The notes below the pieces were generated by a model, which saw only the letters and a program-made list of their open reading frames with translations, had not been told where the DNA came from and ran no database searches. 64,000 nt of DNA, from positions 1-64,000 of the forward strand of contig JACQXM010000015.1 of NCBI GenBank assembly GCA_016208685.1. The letters are read 5' to 3'. The position numbers and the translations under genes are program-made. This DNA is from Planctomycetota bacterium (GTDB lineage Bacteria; Planctomycetota; Phycisphaerae; UBA1845). Shown piece by piece: positions 28,765 to 38,520 of the stretch; within the stretch, counting starts at the first letter, position 1; each line of letters opens with the position of its first letter.

Positions 28765-29574
28765 ATGATGGACCGCGACGCGGCGTTGGCTTCCGTGGCG
28801 CAGCAACTGGCGTGCGACCGACTCCTCGGGCTCACCTTCGTGCCCCTGGTGTTGCGCGCCGCCCCCGAGCCGATCGCTTCGGCCCCCCCCGCGGCGCGCG
28901 GCCCCGCCCCCGTGATCCCCGCGCCGCCCGCGGACCCCTCACGGCGCCAGGACAGCGCCGAGCGGCTGCGCGTGCTCGACGAAACCTGTGTCAAAGGGTG
29001 CCGCAAATGCGGACTGGCGGAGACCCGCACCCAGACGGTGTTCGGCCAGGGGAACCCGGCGCCCCGACTGGTCTTCGTGGGCGAGGGGCCGGGGTACGAT
29101 GAGGACAAGCAGGGATTGGCCTTCGTCGGCGCCGCCGGCCAGGTGCTTACGCGCATGATCGGCGCCATGGGCCTGACGCGCGATGAGGTGTTCATTTGCA
29201 ACGTGGTCAAATGCCGCCCCCCGGGCAATCGCACGCCCACCGCCGACGAGATTCTGGCGTGCAGCCCCTACTTGTGGGAACAGCTCCGCATCCTCCAGCC
29301 CGAGGTGATCGTCGCCCTCGGCGCGCCGGCCGCCAAGACGCTGCTGCACACCTCCGAATTCATCGGAAGGCTCCGCGGACGCTTCCACGACAGCTACCTT
29401 TCGGGTGTTCCCGGCGAGGGTCCGTGCGTTCCGCTCATGCCCACCTATCACCCCGCCTATTTACTTCGCACGCCGTCCGAAAAGCGCAAGACCTGGGAGG
29501 ATCTGCAACAGGTCATGCACCATCTCGGCCTGCCGCCGCGCCAGACGAGCTCCGCGGAAGGCGACAACGGCTGA
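28765..29574 (+). CDS. type-4 uracil-DNA glycosylase
   Basis: CRKCGLAETRTQTVFGQGNPAPRLVFVGEGPGYDEDKQGLAFVGAAGQVLTRMIGAMGL...VFICNVVKCRPPGNRTP...PTYHPAYLLR. Confidence 0.97.
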   Translation: MMDRDAALASVAQQLACDRLLGLTFVPLVLRAAPEPIASAPPAARGPAPVIPAPPADPSRRQDSAERLRVLDETCVKGCRKCGLAETRTQTVFGQGNPAPRLVFVGEGPGYDEDKQGLAFVGAAGQVLTRMIGAMGLTRDEVFICNVVKCRPPGNRTPTADEILACSPYLWEQLRILQPEVIVALGAPAAKTLLHTSEFIGRLRGRFHDSYLSGVPGEGPCVPLMPTYHPAYLLRTPSEKRKTWEDLQQVMHHLGLPPRQTSSAEGDNG

Positions 29575-29764
29575 CGCCGGCGGACGCCTGACCGCCACCA
29601 TCGAGCCCCCGCGAACCGCGCTGGCGCGACTCACGCCTCGAAACGGCCCGCGGGGCCTACTCTCGACCCCAGCGCGCTCCGTTTCTCTTGTTAACAACCC
29701 AACGACTAGTTGACGGGCCGCTTAGGCGCACGCCCTGCTCTGCCGCGATGTCGTTGGGAACTAA

Positions 29765-31876
29765 TCAGCGCGGTCCGGTTAGGTTGGCTTCGAGGACTGC
29801 GTGATCATGCAAGTCCACTTGACCACTGCCGTCCACGTCGGGCGTGGCCGTGGGGTTGCAGGCCAAGGGGTCGATCGCCCCAAAGCAGCCCTGCAATGTC
29901 GCGAAATCGCGCAGGTCCACATCGCCGTCGCAGTCCAAGTCGGCCCCGGCGCACGGTGCTGATCCAAACTCGTAGGCACCCATATCCACGATGGGCGAGA
30001 GACCAACTCCGGTGTCCTGCGTGGCGGGGTCGTCATAGAAGCGCCGGTTGCCAAGAATGTCCGTGGTTACGCCGAGCGGAACCGCCCCGTTGTGACCGGC
30101 GTCGATACAGGGTGAGCCGGGGCCAAGACGTAAGTCATCGTCTTCTGTTCCTGGAATCCCGTCGGAACCGCCGGTATTTACAAATAGAGGATCGGCGTCG
30201 ATGTTGCTGCCGCCGTCGATCGTCCCCGGCGAAAGCCCATCCTGAACAGCGCTGAAACGGACCGTTGGCATGTCGACTGTGGGATCGAAGTTGAAGATCT
30301 CATGTGGACTGTTGCCCCAGAAAATGCAATTGTTCACTGTTGGTCTACTGCCGCTGTTGTACATGCCACCGCCGCGGCTGTTGCCTGTCGCGTTCCCGCT
30401 AAAGGTACAGTTGGTCACAGTCGGGTTGCTGTCACGGACGTTGTCCATTCCTCCGCCGTTACTACTGAACGCGCAGTCAGAAACCGATGGGCTGCCGTGG
30501 TCATTCCGCATCCCCGGACCAACGTTGCCGGCGAAGAAGCAGTTGGTTACGGTCGGGTTGCTGTAGAGGTTGAGCATCCCGTCATGCGAGTTTGCAATGA
30601 ATGTGCAATTGTTCACCTTTGGCCGCAGGCCGACATAGTAATTGTACATGCCACCGCCGCCGGCGCGTGCGGTGTTGTTGGTGAATGTGCAATAGGTCAC
30701 CGTCGGGCTGCCCCCGCTGAAGTTGATAAGCCCTCCGCCGTTGATGGCCGAGTTATTGCTGAACCTGCAGCCCGACACCTTCGGGCTACTCTCGGTGTTC
30801 GCCATCCCGCCGCCACTGTTGCCGGCGGAGTTCCCGCTGAACAGGCAATTGGTAACCGTCGGGTCGCTGCTGAAGTTGACTACCCCCCCGCCGCTTTGAG
30901 TAGTCCTGTTCCTGTCGAATGTACAGTTAGAAACAACTGGGCTGCTATTCGACGCGTTGGCTATCCCGCCGCCGCTGTTCCCAGCCGAGTTCCCGTGGAA
31001 CGAGCAGTCAGTTAGGGACGGTCCGCTGTTGACAGTGTTGGCCATCCCGCCGCCGACAAATGCCGAGTTGCCCATGATCCTGCAGTTGGTAACCTTCGGG
31101 TTGCTGCCGAATACGTTGTCGACCCCACCGCCGGTCGTAGCGGAGTTACCGCTGAATGTGCACTCGGCGACCATCGGGCTGCCTGTTTCGTTATACATGC
31201 CTCCGCCCCGATTGAAGGGCGCCGCGCCATTTGCGTTACCCGCCGTGATGGTGAAGCCGTTGAGGAGGGCTGTGGCGTCCGTGCCGCTACCAGTAATGAC
31301 GTGATAGCTGTTCTCGGTGTTGTTGCCGCTGATGATGCACAACCCGTTGTCGCCGCAGAGCTTGCCGAGTGCGCCATCGCAATCGGGAGAATCCTGTGTG
31401 CAAGGAAGGGGTATGTCGTCGCTCGCCAGATCGCCGCTGAGGATCGACACGTGGAGAACGATGTCACGCAAGTCGGGATCCGGCGCAGCGAGTCCCGCGT
31501 AACCGCCCCAAAGCGCTACGCCATTCTTCAGTTGAAACGTCGCGGCACGGTCTCCCGGTGCTGATTTCCCGGTCGCGTCTTGATCGGGCGTGTAGGTGCC
31601 GCCCGCCACACGAATCTCGTCGCCGGGGGTTGCCGCCGCGAGGGCATCCTGTAAGTGCTTGAACGCGGCGGCCCAGCTTGTGCCGTCTCCGCCAACGGGG
31701 GCGTCGTCGTCAACGTAGATTGGGTTCGCCCCGGCGCTGGCCGGCGTTCCGGCCAGCGCCATCGCGGTAACCAGCCGTGCAGCCCAACCCACGGTGCGAC
31801 GGCGCGCCTTGAGGAAGCGCGCAGCGGAGCGCAACCGAAGCGCAACGGACCACCTTCGGGCAACAAGCTCGAACAT
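29765..31876 (-). CDS. secreted right-handed beta-helix protein with C-terminal dockerin-like repeats
   Basis: IYVDDDAPVGGDGTSWAAAFKHLQDALAAATPGDEIRVAGGTY; repeated C(T/S)FSGNSAxxxGGGxxNxxSxPxVxxC units; DLDCDGDVDLRDFATLQGCF and DVDGSGQVDLHDHAVLEANL. Confidence 0.93.
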   Translation of the reverse strand: MFELVARRWSVALRLRSAARFLKARRRTVGWAARLVTAMALAGTPASAGANPIYVDDDAPVGGDGTSWAAAFKHLQDALAAATPGDEIRVAGGTYTPDQDATGKSAPGDRAATFQLKNGVALWGGYAGLAAPDPDLRDIVLHVSILSGDLASDDIPLPCTQDSPDCDGALGKLCGDNGLCIISGNNTENSYHVITGSGTDATALLNGFTITAGNANGAAPFNRGGGMYNETGSPMVAECTFSGNSATTGGGVDNVFGSNPKVTNCRIMGNSAFVGGGMANTVNSGPSLTDCSFHGNSAGNSGGGIANASNSSPVVSNCTFDRNRTTQSGGGVVNFSSDPTVTNCLFSGNSAGNSGGGMANTESSPKVSGCRFSNNSAINGGGLINFSGGSPTVTYCTFTNNTARAGGGGMYNYYVGLRPKVNNCTFIANSHDGMLNLYSNPTVTNCFFAGNVGPGMRNDHGSPSVSDCAFSSNGGGMDNVRDSNPTVTNCTFSGNATGNSRGGGMYNSGSRPTVNNCIFWGNSPHEIFNFDPTVDMPTVRFSAVQDGLSPGTIDGGSNIDADPLFVNTGGSDGIPGTEDDDLRLGPGSPCIDAGHNGAVPLGVTTDILGNRRFYDDPATQDTGVGLSPIVDMGAYEFGSAPCAGADLDCDGDVDLRDFATLQGCFGAIDPLACNPTATPDVDGSGQVDLHDHAVLEANLTGPR

Positions 31877-32718
31877 CGTTCGCCCCTCCACAGGTGCCTG
31901 CGATAAGGCACTTTCTCGCCAGCTTAGCGATGTTCTCTGTCGGTTCCAAACATTTGGTCCCGTTGGTCGGGGTCTTCCAGTCTTTACGGATGGCGGGCCG
32001 ATGATACGTACCAGGTCAGGGAGGGCTTGGTTGTGGCGCGGAGGAACCCTGAGATCGTGCCAGCACTACGCCCCGGGGGCGAGTCACGTGCGCGATGCCA
32101 ATCGCGACGTTGTGCGAGGCGTTGCCCGGCGGCGCGTGGATGTCTCCGGAGCTGCCCGGTGACCGTGCGCCATTCCGGACCGCAACAACCGGCGGCATGC
32201 GGTCCGGCTGGGTGCAGGAATTCGAGCTTCTCAGGCTCGTGGCTGTTGGCGGCGGGGTTCAGGGGTCTCGTCCCGCCGCACCGGGCCTCGATCCCCGTCT
32301 ATTCAATCAGCGCCCGCCGGGGTCTTTGGCGGCGCGCCGCAGAGACCGGCCACCGAGTGCTGGCCTCGGGGATTCGCCATTGGAGCACCGCCACCGGGCA
32401 GCACGATTCGGCGCTACAACCACGCAGGGCCGCAGCGGCGGGCGCCTGAGAATCCACAATTCCTGATTCAGAATTCGGAATCGTGCCTCGGCCCGCAGCC
32501 GACCGCCGTGATGATTGACGCGGCTCTCGCCTCCGTTACACTTCGGCTCGGTGTTGGGGTCGGTCCTGGCGCGGCGCGACCCCGGCGCGACGAATTCCCG
32601 GTGTAAGCCGACGACGGCCGGCCATGGGCGGAACCGACGGCCCGGCCGGTCCGGAAGCAAGGGGCAGGACGCCTTGCTCCGTCTGTATGGTCCAAGGCCC
32701 TAGGGTGGAGCGAACCAC

Positions 32719-32880
32719 ATGAAGCGGTATCGAGCGTGGCAGGCGATCAGGTTCCTGGCCGTCGGGGCGATCATGCTCCAGGCCGGAGGGTGCGATCTGG
32801 GCGCGGTCAACAACTTCCTCCAGACGGTGTTCCTGGGCATCACGGCCGCCGGCAGCGTCGCCATCCTTCAGAACGTCTAA
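32719..32880 (+). CDS. 53-aa small lipoprotein (absent from the ORF track)
   Basis: My translation: MKRYRAWQAIRFLAVGAIMLQAGGCDLGAVNNFLQTVFLGITAAGSVAILQNV*. Signal peptide plus lipobox LQAGGC, with GGTGGAG upstream. Confidence 0.75.
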   Translation: MKRYRAWQAIRFLAVGAIMLQAGGCDLGAVNNFLQTVFLGITAAGSVAILQNV

Positions 32881-33124
32881 GCGACCTTCCGACCCCCAGC
32901 ACGCCTTCAGGCAGTGCTCGCGTTTCCGCGCCGCCGGAGTCCGGGCGCGCATACGCGTGTCGTACCATGCGCTGACGCTTGTGTAGTTTCTCGCAATTAC
33001 CTGCCCGTATTTCCATCGGTCTGGCGGCGGGGTTTCGGCCTTCGCGGGGCCGCGCAGGCTCAAAACCCGCGGCTCGATCCGGCCAGATATCAACGAGGCA
33101 CTACACCGGGTCGCGTTCGCAGCC

Positions 33125-33229
33125 TGACAGCCTGTGGCGAAACTCGTGGCGTGGGCTTCCAGCCCGTGATTCACGGGCAAGATGCCCGTGGCACACGTCG
33201 GCCCCGGCGTTTCGCCACGCGCTGCTGAG
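33125..33229. repeat. Multi-hairpin intergenic repeat, family 2 (copy 2)
   Basis: GACAGCCTGTGGCGAAACTCGTGGCGTGGGCTTCCAGCCCGTGATTCACGGGCAAGATGCCCGTGGCAC...TTTCGCCACGCGCTGCTGA; aligned to 25255-25356. Confidence 0.9.
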
Positions 33230-33310
33230 GGCGCTTGGCGCCACGCGAACCGGCGCTACGCCGGTCCCCGCTCGAGCATCGAACCAATCGGCCGGGTTGA
33301 ACCCCCCGCA

Positions 33311-36300
33311 CTACCGTTCCGCGGCGGCGGCGAGGCTCTCCGCGGTGGCGCCCGCGGGGAGTGGGCGGCTGGCTTTGCACTTGGGGTATCGGCTGCAACC
33401 GAGAAACGGACCGGTGCGGCCGCTGCGCACCAACATGGTCGATCCGCACTCCTCGCAGGGAATGTCCGTGGGCGTCGGCTTCGCCTTGACGGGACCGGGC
33501 ATTTCCGCCTCCGCGCGTTTCTTGGCCTCGCCGCGCAGGTTCGCGACGAAGGAACAGCGCGGGTACTTGGTGCACCCGAAGTAGGGTCCAAACCGACCGT
33601 TCTTGGCGGCGAGTTCGGCGCCGCAGTTGGGACAGGTCAGCGCGTGCTCCGGCCAGACCTCGACCACGGCTCGTCCCGTGCGCGTCCAGGCGAAGCCCGG
33701 CGGCGGGGGCCCGAGCGCCGCCAGATCCACCTTGCCGTCCTTTCCCCGCGGCACGGCCGCCCCGCGCCCGCGCGCTCCATTCCCATTGGTACTCGGCGGC
33801 GGCGCCTCGGGAATTTTGCCCGCTTCCTCCAGCGCCCTCAGGTGATCGAGCTTCTCCATGGGCATGGCGTTGCGGCAGCGGGGGAAGCCGGAGCAACTGA
33901 GGAACGGTCCACGCCGGCTGGTGCGGATGACCATCGGCCGGCCGCACTTGTCGCAGCGCGCCCCCGCCTCCGCAGGCTTGGGCTTCTCGACGTACACGCC
34001 CGGCGGCATGGGCCGCGTCCCCTTGCATTTGGGGTACTGGCCGCAACCCAGGAACGCCTTGCCCCGAGCGAACTTCACCTTCATCGGCGAGCTGCACTCC
34101 GGGCAGGTTTCCTTGATGTCCTCGGGGCTGACCTTCTGTAAGGGCACGCCGCGGTCATCGCAGGGGAGGGTGTTGTTGCACTCCGGATAGCCCATGCAGC
34201 CGAGGAACGGACCGAGCCGGCTCTTGCGCAGGATCATCGGCTTGCCGCACCTGGCGCAGGGCTCCGGGGCAATGACCTCGGCCACCGGCTTCCCCTCGGC
34301 GTCGACGTTCATCGATTGCCGGCATTCGGGATAGCCGGAACAGGCGAGAAAGCGGCCGTTCTTCCCCAGGCGGTAGACGAGCGGTCGGCCGCACTCCGTG
34401 CAGGTGTATTCACTGGGTTCGGAGCGGGCACGCTCCATCTCCGTGTGCGCCTTTTCCAACGACTCCTTGAACGGTTCGTAGAACTCGTTCAGCACGTGCA
34501 CCCAGTCCAGGTGGGCCTCTTCGATTTTGTCCAGCTCCTCCTCCATGTAGGACGTGAACTTGATGTCCATGATGGTGGGGAAATGGTTGATGAGTTTTTC
34601 GGTGACCAGTTCGCCGCGCGAGGTGGGACGAAGCTTGCGGTCCACGAGTTCGGCATAGCCGCGGTCCTGAACCGTCTGGATGATCGCCGCGTACGTGGAG
34701 GGCCGCCCGATGCCTTCCGACTCCAGCTTCTTGACCAGCGAGGCTTCCGTATACCGCGGCGGCGGAGCGCTGTATTGCTGCCGCGGATCGACCTGCAAGG
34801 GCGCCACCCGCTGATCCACGGCGAGCTCGGGAAGGACGGCGTCCTCGCCGTCGGGGATGCCCATGACGCGCAGGAAGCCGTCGAACACCAGGCGTCGGCC
34901 CCCGGCGCGGAAGATCGCCTCGCCGCCAGGGGTCTGCGCCGCGATGAGCACCGTGGTGCTGTCCCACTGGGCGGGCGTCATCTGACACGCGACGAAGCGC
35001 CGCCAGATCAGGTCGTAGAGCTTGTGCTGCTCGACGGTCAGGTGCCCCTTGAGCCCCGAGGGTTGATAGGTGACATCCGAGGGGCGGATGGCCTCATGCG
35101 CCTCCTGGGCGCGCTTGGACTGGCCGTAGACATTGGGCTTTTCCGGCAGGTGGCTGCTGCCGAATTGCGTGAGAATCAGGCCGCGGACGGCCTCCACGGA
35201 CTCCTTGCTGAGGTTGGTGGAGTCCGTACGCATGTACGTAATCAGCCCCACCGGCCCCTCGCCGCCGCCCAGGTCTACGCCCTCGTAAAGCTGCTGCGCG
35301 ATGCGCATGGTGCGCGCCGGGGCGAAGCCCAATTCGGTGGATGCCGCCTGTTGAAGCGTGGCGGTGGTGAAGGGGGCGTTGGGCCTGGACGTGGTCCGCT
35401 TGGTCTGAATGTCGCGGATGGCGAAGGCCGGCGCCGCCGCGGCATCCGTCCGGCCCTTGAGCACAACGGTCTTCAGGCCCTTGGCCGCGTACGCCTCCCA
35501 CGTCCGCTCGTCGACCGATTCGACAACGTAGCCCAGCGCCTCGGCGATCGCCCGTGCCTCCGCCACCGTGCCTGCCCTGAACTCCGCGCCGGCGAACTTG
35601 ACCAGCTCGGCGTACAGACAATGGTGCTTGGAGAGCCAACTGTTCCGCGCCTTTACCGTCGGTGCGCCGTCGGGGTCCTTGCCGCTTGTGAGGAACTTCT
35701 CCCACGCCGCGGAAAGGGCGGGGAGTTTGGTCACGTCGGTGGCAAAGCAGGCGCTGATGCGCCAGGACTCCTCGGGGACGAAGCCGCGAATTTCCTGTTC
35801 GCGATCCACGAGCAGCCGGACGGCCACCGATTGCACCCGGCCCGCCGACAGCCCCTTGGCGATCTTGATCTGGAGCAACGGGCTTAGCTGATAGCCGACG
35901 ATGCGGTCCAGCAGCCGGCGCGCCTGCTGCGCGTTGACCTTGTCCATGTCCACCTGCTGCGGGTGGGCGAAGGCCGCCTTGATGGCGGATTTCGTGATCT
36001 CGTTGAACACCACGCGGCGGGTGCGGTCCAGCGGTAACTCGAGGGAATGTGCCAGGTGCCAGGCGATCGCTTCACCCTCGCGATCAAGGTCGGTCGCCAG
36101 GTAGACGGCGTCGGCATGCGCCGCGGCTTTGCGCAGGGAACCGACCACCTTCCGCCGCGATGGCAGTACCTCGTAGGCGGGTTCGAAGTTACGCTGCAAG
36201 TCGATGCCGAAGTCGTGTTCAGGCAGGTCACGAACGTGACCCATGCTGGCCATTACCTCGTAGGCCGGGCCCAGGTACTTGTTGATCGTCTTCGCCTTGG

Positions 36301-36502
36301 CGGGCGATTCGACGATAACCAGCGACTTGCCCGAATGTTGTGTCTTGCTGGCCACGAACGACCCCGACGAGCGCGATGGCTCGCTGTTGTGAAAAACGCG
36401 GACGTTTATATCGACATAGGCTGGCGGTTTCTGCAACCGTTGATTATAGTCCCCGCTCCTGGTAAACCGGGGCGATTTAGCAGGACCCGAACGGGCTGTC
36501 AA
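33311..36502 (-). CDS. topA: DNA topoisomerase I with six C-terminal zinc-ribbon repeats
   Basis: KSLVIVESPAKAKTINKYLG, YLATDLDREGEAIAWHL, VGLITYMRTDSTNLS, GIGRPSTYAAIIQTVQDRGY. True start may be internal near ASKTQHSGKSLVIVESP. Confidence 0.98.
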   Translation of the reverse strand: MTARSGPAKSPRFTRSGDYNQRLQKPPAYVDINVRVFHNSEPSRSSGSFVASKTQHSGKSLVIVESPAKAKTINKYLGPAYEVMASMGHVRDLPEHDFGIDLQRNFEPAYEVLPSRRKVVGSLRKAAAHADAVYLATDLDREGEAIAWHLAHSLELPLDRTRRVVFNEITKSAIKAAFAHPQQVDMDKVNAQQARRLLDRIVGYQLSPLLQIKIAKGLSAGRVQSVAVRLLVDREQEIRGFVPEESWRISACFATDVTKLPALSAAWEKFLTSGKDPDGAPTVKARNSWLSKHHCLYAELVKFAGAEFRAGTVAEARAIAEALGYVVESVDERTWEAYAAKGLKTVVLKGRTDAAAAPAFAIRDIQTKRTTSRPNAPFTTATLQQAASTELGFAPARTMRIAQQLYEGVDLGGGEGPVGLITYMRTDSTNLSKESVEAVRGLILTQFGSSHLPEKPNVYGQSKRAQEAHEAIRPSDVTYQPSGLKGHLTVEQHKLYDLIWRRFVACQMTPAQWDSTTVLIAAQTPGGEAIFRAGGRRLVFDGFLRVMGIPDGEDAVLPELAVDQRVAPLQVDPRQQYSAPPPRYTEASLVKKLESEGIGRPSTYAAIIQTVQDRGYAELVDRKLRPTSRGELVTEKLINHFPTIMDIKFTSYMEEELDKIEEAHLDWVHVLNEFYEPFKESLEKAHTEMERARSEPSEYTCTECGRPLVYRLGKNGRFLACSGYPECRQSMNVDAEGKPVAEVIAPEPCARCGKPMILRKSRLGPFLGCMGYPECNNTLPCDDRGVPLQKVSPEDIKETCPECSSPMKVKFARGKAFLGCGQYPKCKGTRPMPPGVYVEKPKPAEAGARCDKCGRPMVIRTSRRGPFLSCSGFPRCRNAMPMEKLDHLRALEEAGKIPEAPPPSTNGNGARGRGAAVPRGKDGKVDLAALGPPPPGFAWTRTGRAVVEVWPEHALTCPNCGAELAAKNGRFGPYFGCTKYPRCSFVANLRGEAKKRAEAEMPGPVKAKPTPTDIPCEECGSTMLVRSGRTGPFLGCSRYPKCKASRPLPAGATAESLAAAAER

Positions 36503-36615
36503 ACCGATGTTTCCGACCGAAGCGGATCGCGGGTTGAGTTTTCCCCCCGTTCAACGAGACCAAGGCGACCCCGCCGATGATCTCTAATCATCGGTAGATT
36601 AAGGATTTGCGCATC

Positions 36616-38499
36616 ATGCTGAAGTTCTTCCGCAAGTACAACAAACACCTCCTGGCGGTTTTCATGAGCCTGCTGATGATTGTCTTCATCGGCGGCACGG
36701 CGCTGGAGAGATTCCTGACGCCCAACGTCAACCCGGTCGTAGCGCGAAGCCGGCTAGGCGACATCGGTCGGCTCGACCAGGCTCAGGCGACAGAGCTGAC
36801 GGGTTATCTGCAGAACCTGCGCGTGGTCGACTGGCAGCGGCCTGTACCCCAGGTGAGCAAACCCATCGACCTGGTGGACTGGATTCTGCTGTCGCGCGAG
36901 GCACAGCAGCTCGGCACGGAGCTGTCGTCGGCGTCGGCGAAGGCCTGGCTCGGCGGCGAAGACGGCATGAAACGCGTGCGCGAAACCTCGCGTGCCATGC
37001 GCGCCCGAGTGGACGGCTTCCTGGACGCCATCAGCCAGTGGCGTTCGATTGTCCTGGCGGCGCAGGCGGTGGCCGGCGCCGCCGTGCCCAGCGCGGCGGA
37101 GGTCCGCGCTGCGGCGCGCGAAGTCCTCGACAAGGTCAAGGTCCAGGCAGTGCTGCTGCCCGCCAAGGCATTCGTCGACCCGCGACAGGAGTTCACCGAC
37201 GCGGAGATCGAGGCGCAGTGGCAGCCGTATCGCGACGTGAAACGCGGTCCGGGGCTCCAGTTCGGGTACTTCCTGCCGCCCCGGGTGCGAGTGCAGTTCC
37301 TGATGATCGACCACGCCAAGCTTCTGGCGCAGATCGGCGTGGCGAACCTGGAGAAGAAGGCCCGTAAGTACTACGACGAACATCGGGCGGAGTTTCCCAA
37401 CCCCTCTCCCCCGCCGGCGGCCGAAGGCGCGCCGCCGCCCTCACCCTACCTTTCGTGGGAGGAGGCGCGCGAGCAGGCCATGGAAGCGGTGAAGGGTCAG
37501 CAAGCGGCGGAGGCCGCGGCGCGCATCGCTGACTGGATCGTCCAGTTCACGGGCGAGGCGTTCCACGACGTGGAACGCGGCCAGGACGGGTATAAGGCCG
37601 CACCCGCCGCGGTGGCACTCGACAGCTACTACGAAAAAGTGGTGGAGCAGATCCCGCCGTCGATCAACTTCCCCGGTGCCGTGGTGGTGGGGGTGACGGG
37701 GTTGTTCCGCGAGGAGGAAGCCGAGAAGGTGCCGCGGCTGGGCGGCGCGATGTACAAGCCGCCCACGGGCGCGGAAGTTGATTTCAAGACGCTGGCGTTC
37801 CGCAACCAGGGTGTGGTGCCCACGCTTTCCAAGGAGCTCGGCGCGGCGCAGGGCGACTACCTGGCACTCTTCGAAACCTGCCGGTACCCCCTGACCGACG
37901 ACGACGGGAACGTGTATGTCTTCCGCGTCACCAAGATCGGCGACGGGCGCCCCTCGCAGTTCGCGTCGGAGGCGCGCAAGGAAGTGGTGGACGACCTTCG
38001 CCTGCTCCGCGCCTTGGAGGAGGCCAAGGCGCGGGCCGCGAACCTCAAGGATTGCGCCGCCGCCGGCGGACTTAAGCAGGCCTTCGACGGTGACCTGGAT
38101 CTGGCGGCGCGCAAGGCCGGCGCCGAGGGTTCGGAGATCGCCTTCGCCGACGTCCCGCCCACTCCGCGGCTGCAACTTTCGCAGTTGGTGGCGGCCCCCG
38201 GGCAGCGGACCACGACCGTCTCGCCGGAGGTCGGCGCCATTCCCGCCGAACTCATCGCCGACTGGTTCGCCCTGGAGGAGGCCGACGACAAGTTCATCAT
38301 TCAGGAGCTTAAGGACCGGGCGGCGGTGCTGGTGGTGGAGTGGAAGGAGACGGTCCGCGGCAACACCGATGAGTTCGAGAAGATCCAGTCGCAAATCGCT
38401 TCACTGCTCCGCACGCGCTACGAAGGCGAACTGCTCGGCGACTGGATGGACCCGGACAAGATCCGGGCCCGAAACGGCTTCGACCTGGCGCAGAAATAG
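36616..38499 (+). CDS. membrane-anchored periplasmic protein, PpiD/SurA-N-like
   Basis: MLKFFRKYNKHLLAVFMSLLMIVFIGGTALERFLTP single N-terminal TM like PpiD; a canonical rotamase core was not recognised by eye. Confidence 0.6.
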   Translation: MLKFFRKYNKHLLAVFMSLLMIVFIGGTALERFLTPNVNPVVARSRLGDIGRLDQAQATELTGYLQNLRVVDWQRPVPQVSKPIDLVDWILLSREAQQLGTELSSASAKAWLGGEDGMKRVRETSRAMRARVDGFLDAISQWRSIVLAAQAVAGAAVPSAAEVRAAAREVLDKVKVQAVLLPAKAFVDPRQEFTDAEIEAQWQPYRDVKRGPGLQFGYFLPPRVRVQFLMIDHAKLLAQIGVANLEKKARKYYDEHRAEFPNPSPPPAAEGAPPPSPYLSWEEAREQAMEAVKGQQAAEAAARIADWIVQFTGEAFHDVERGQDGYKAAPAAVALDSYYEKVVEQIPPSINFPGAVVVGVTGLFREEEAEKVPRLGGAMYKPPTGAEVDFKTLAFRNQGVVPTLSKELGAAQGDYLALFETCRYPLTDDDGNVYVFRVTKIGDGRPSQFASEARKEVVDDLRLLRALEEAKARAANLKDCAAAGGLKQAFDGDLDLAARKAGAEGSEIAFADVPPTPRLQLSQLVAAPGQRTTTVSPEVGAIPAELIADWFALEEADDKFIIQELKDRAAVLVVEWKETVRGNTDEFEKIQSQIASLLRTRYEGELLGDWMDPDKIRARNGFDLAQK

Positions 38500-38520
38500 G
38501 CGTCACGCCGCCTCGCAGCG

